Shown one piece after another: positions 61,058-64,000 of a stretch of DNA of 64,000 bases. Both the position numbers and the translations under genes were made by a program. The notes beneath the pieces were generated by a model. That model worked only from the letters and a program-made list of their open reading frames with translations. It ran no database searches and was not told the DNA's origin. Every line of letters begins with the position of its first letter. Positions within the stretch are counted from its first letter, which is position 1. The DNA is from Plectrocnemia conspersa. Taxonomy: Eukaryota; Arthropoda; Insecta; Trichoptera; Polycentropodidae. The stretch spans positions 1,736,001 through 1,800,000 of the forward strand of contig VTFK01000152.1 in NCBI GenBank assembly GCA_009617715.1, written 5' to 3'.

Positions 61058-61436
61058 GTGGAAACGCTCGTTAACGAGCGTTCCCACTGCAATTTGTATT
61101 GCTTTTGACGTGGATTGTTGACTTCTGAGAAGTGATAATTGATTTTTGCGCTCTCCAATTGATCAAAATTCGGTTTAGATGTTTTTCATTCGAAACTCAA
61201 CTGCACTATTTTATTACATTTAACATATATTTTTGACTACTGAGAAAGGATAATTGTTTTTTGCGTTCTCACAGTGGTCAAAATTTGCTTTAGATATACT
61301 TCATTCGCTCATCACTTATTATAAGACTTAATATTGTTTAAAAAAAAGTCCTCATATTAATGCTAGATAACCGATCGTTTTCACTACGACAGCGACGGCA
61401 CGATTTTCTTGCTTTAGACGTGAATTCTTAGCAGGG
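61058..61436. repeat. GAGAAGTGATAATT repeat cluster with a 30-bp palindrome
   Basis: Opens with a 30-bp palindrome (61058-61087, one mismatched pair, centre CGTTAACG). Three related units follow: 61090-61190, 61205-61320 and 61376-61436, sharing GCTTTTGACGTG, CTTCTGAGAAGTGATAATT and AAAATTCGGTTTAGAT. Also shared with 20500-20640. Confidence 0.75.
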
Positions 61437-63000
61437 AATCTCTTGAATATGGCCAGAAAAATTTAATAAAATACTATGAATCTTAATGAAATGGAAATAT
61501 TTAGAAAACGACCACTTACTGGCCAATTTTTGCCCTCCCCTGAATGTCCCTGATCTGAAAGTTATATGTAACTTGTCTTAAAAATATATTTGCCATAAAT
61601 ATGGAATTAAATTTTATAACAAAAATATGTCAAAAATAAAAGGACAAGAATTTGTCATTTCTATGGAAAATTAATGATGCCTAAAAGCTTTTTTCAGTAT
61701 ATGTGTAAAATTTTAATGCGTATTTACTTCAACAAGAATAAAATAAAAATAAGCGCATTATTGAAAGCCCTCTCAATTTAAAATTCATTCTGGTATTAAA
61801 AATTAAAAACATGGAGTATTGATATGTACCAGTTTTCTAAAATACAGCCATTTATCTGATTAATGATTATTTGTTGTATTTATTGTATTACTTTCCTACT
61901 GTTTTATTACAGAAAAAAGAGAAAAATATTCAGTGATTTTTATCATTATTATTACTGAATAAATAGTAAATCTTAATCAAAGACATGCTCTACCCTTCCA
62001 ATAAAAATTACTTTAAACTAAAATGAAATGAAATGATTGGCTCAATATAATAAACTTTAATCTACTTTATTAGTTTGATGCTTTAATTTTAGCATTTAAA
62101 TAGTACTTTGATTTTTCATACTCCCCTACGTGTATCACATCTATTTTTATTATAGAAAATCTATTAGATTATTTGATTAAAAATCGGAAATCGGTCCATC
62201 GGGAATTGTCCGGTTTCTCGCTGACCATATTATTTCCTCTCAAAGAGCATAAAACTAAGGAATATTGGCACCCGAGGCAGTTAATTTATTGGACTCCCTT
62301 CTCTTTTTGATGCTCAAATTTCGCAGCAAATAATATTTATTTTTATTTATAATACAATTTATAAATAATAAAGCAAAGCACCGAAAAAAAATTATAGTCA
62401 TTTCCTTAAAAAATATACTTTTTTATTTAAAACAAAACATGAACATTTCATATTTTATGTGCTGTATAAAATTTAAAATATTTTACAAAATAATTTATTT
62501 TTTTAACTTTTTTAATTTTAATTTTGATAAATCGCCTCGGATTACATTATTCTATATTTCCATATTTTTACTATTGAATAATGATGTTTATTTTGCATGA
62601 ACATGTATAGTTTTTCACAACTATGCTTTCAACAAATAATATTTAATTATATTTATGAATTTTTAAAATAGAAAAAAATAATTTTTCGATATAAAATTTC
62701 TACAGAAAATTATTTTCGTTATTGAAGTAATATATGAATGTATATTACATACATTATATGTTACGTGTGACGCGTAGCTGTATTAATTATTTAGGTAATA
62801 TAATTTTTTCTTTACCTATATTTAATTATTTTATTTATATATGTATGTATTATACATAAAGATTACGCTAATTAAAAATATATTATTAGATTTTTTAACA
62901 ATATATCAAATTTTTAAATATAAAAATTGTAAATACTAAAAAAAATAAGGTCGTTCTAGTTACATTGATTTTAAGCTGTGATAATAATTTATGATTACTC
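61436..63000. other. AT-rich intron
   Basis: Includes a small richer patch at 62180-62330 and the GTGACGCGTAGCT motif at 62767-62779. No gene was recognised. Confidence 0.45.
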
Positions 63001-64000
63001 GAATAGATGTCGCTGATTGATTTCAGTCTGCTGTCTCACTACTTATTTAATAGTTGTTGATTGTGTTTACCTCCTCGTAACGCTGCAATTTATGCCACGT
63101 ATCTTGTACAACTAATAGCATCTCGACCATTATCTGTGGTCCCGATATTCGATAAAAAAATGCAATTTATATTAAGCAAACAATGAAAGCTCTAAAAAAA
63201 TAATAATTAAATCGATCACTTTAGTACGAGATTGATTATTGAAAACTATGTGTAATTTTTAATTTCAATCGATTTTTTGTGTCAAACACCATATAATGGC
63301 GTTGGAAAGCACTGCAAAAAATAAATTAAAATACGCCACCAATGTCTACTGTCTAATATTATTCTAGTAAAAACACTAATCTGAACAATTCTAGAATTTT
63401 ATTATTAATAGTCAAAAAGAAATATATTTTTGTTGTATCATCTTAAAAATACAGAAATTTAGATTAAAGAAGTACTACGATAAATGTTTATCTACATTGT
63501 CTAAGGCTTTTCAGATTAACTAGATAGCACCAAAAGTCTTCAAACAGGTTTCTCACCCTTAAAACTTGACTCAATAATCAACTCTTCCTTCTTGAAATTT
63601 AATATTATTCTTAAATCTTCGCTTAACTTTAAACGAATTTAAACCGGTAATCCAAACCTACTTAAATCTTGTTGTCTTCAAAGTTCGCCCCCCAGCTTTC
63701 TTCGCCTTCTTATGAAAAATATATCTACTAAATTATCTCTCCATATCGACGTATTATATTTCTGTACGGTTCGAAATATACGCAAAAATTTATCCCCTCA
63801 CCGCTTTGTAAACGTCTGCGACAGGCGAATTTTTAAAGAAGAAGCCCGCAAGTACATCGATCAAGGGCCGATTTATGCGTTGTCAAACGCAAGTTTGGGA
63901 AGCGCTGCCTGCATCCACCGGGGTCGTCTAATATTTCAATATGATGGCCATTTTTAGACTTCTCCCCATTGCAGTAAGGCGCCTTATCGTCTTTGCCTTC
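63000..64000. promoter_or_regulatory. AT-rich intron ending in a complex island at the window edge
   Basis: 63000-63640 is ordinary. 63660-64000 is clearly richer (GGGAAGCGCTGCCTGCATCC near 63898) and continues past the edge. An 81-codon + frame is open but matches no Slit segment. Candidate conserved element. Confidence 0.25.

Noticed and set aside
46463..64000. Fourth LRR or LRRCT exon of slit
   Set aside because: None of the complex islands at 49.6, 52.4, 56.2-57.1, 58.5 or 63.7 kb translates into an LRR in any frame that I checked.
43698..64000. An intronic microRNA such as the mir-218 hosted by vertebrate slit genes
   Set aside because: I saw no mir-218-type TTGTGCTTGATC word. The 43782 hairpin is too short and too perfect for a typical pre-miRNA.
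1..64000. CRISPR arrays, riboswitches, bacterial operons or prophage
   Set aside because: The spliced exons, insect-type transposons and lack of dense coding rule out a prokaryotic segment; no regularly spaced repeats were seen.

Overview
The window looks like insect nuclear DNA: very AT-rich, with spliceosomal introns, a jockey-type LINE, a mariner, a hAT element and several MITE or foldback families. A moth or butterfly is my best guess but is not proven. There are no operons, ribosome binding sites, CRISPR arrays or prokaryotic signals. The only host gene I can name is slit, the secreted midline guidance ligand for Robo receptors. It runs on the + strand. Three 72-nt exons (43626-43697, 46047-46118, 46391-46462), all phase 2 with canonical AG/GT borders, encode the first three leucine-rich repeats of the first LRR domain. 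The rest of the window is slit intron: more than 43.6 kb upstream, 2,349 bp and 272 bp between the exons, and more than 17.5 kb downstream. The LRRNT exon and the rest of the protein lie outside, or were not recognised.

Layout: 1-7 kb is intron with three G+C-richer islands. 7.1-11.1 kb is a broken jockey-type LINE on the - strand. 12-14.4 kb is islands ending in a motif cluster around an E-box hairpin. 14.7-16.3 kb holds a ~0.6-kb tandem duplication and MITE pieces. 19.9-31 kb alternates islands with dispersed repeats, including a palindromic MITE (21649-21779) and a LINE fossil (~23.7 kb). 31231-34007 is a hAT element with an intact 8-bp target duplication and a decayed transposase. 40818-42096 is a mariner with perfect terminal repeats and a dead transposase. 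43.6-46.5 kb holds the exons, with an almost perfect hairpin 84 nt after the first donor site. Downstream are duplicated repeats, foldback-like elements (55.1-55.5 and 59.6-60.4 kb) and an island at 56.2-57.1 kb with POU-, bHLH-PAS- and Sox-type sites.

Two processes are visible: a large intron of a developmental gene keeping non-mobile islands that could be enhancers, and repeated invasion of the AT-rich spacer by mobile DNA, all of whose recognisable coding copies here are disabled. The least described items are a CACTAGTGAAAAT-rich repeat family at seven loci, arranged as inverted arms around a palindromic centre, and several short dispersed repeats I cannot assign. Conservation of the islands and function of the motifs are inference, because no comparison was possible.
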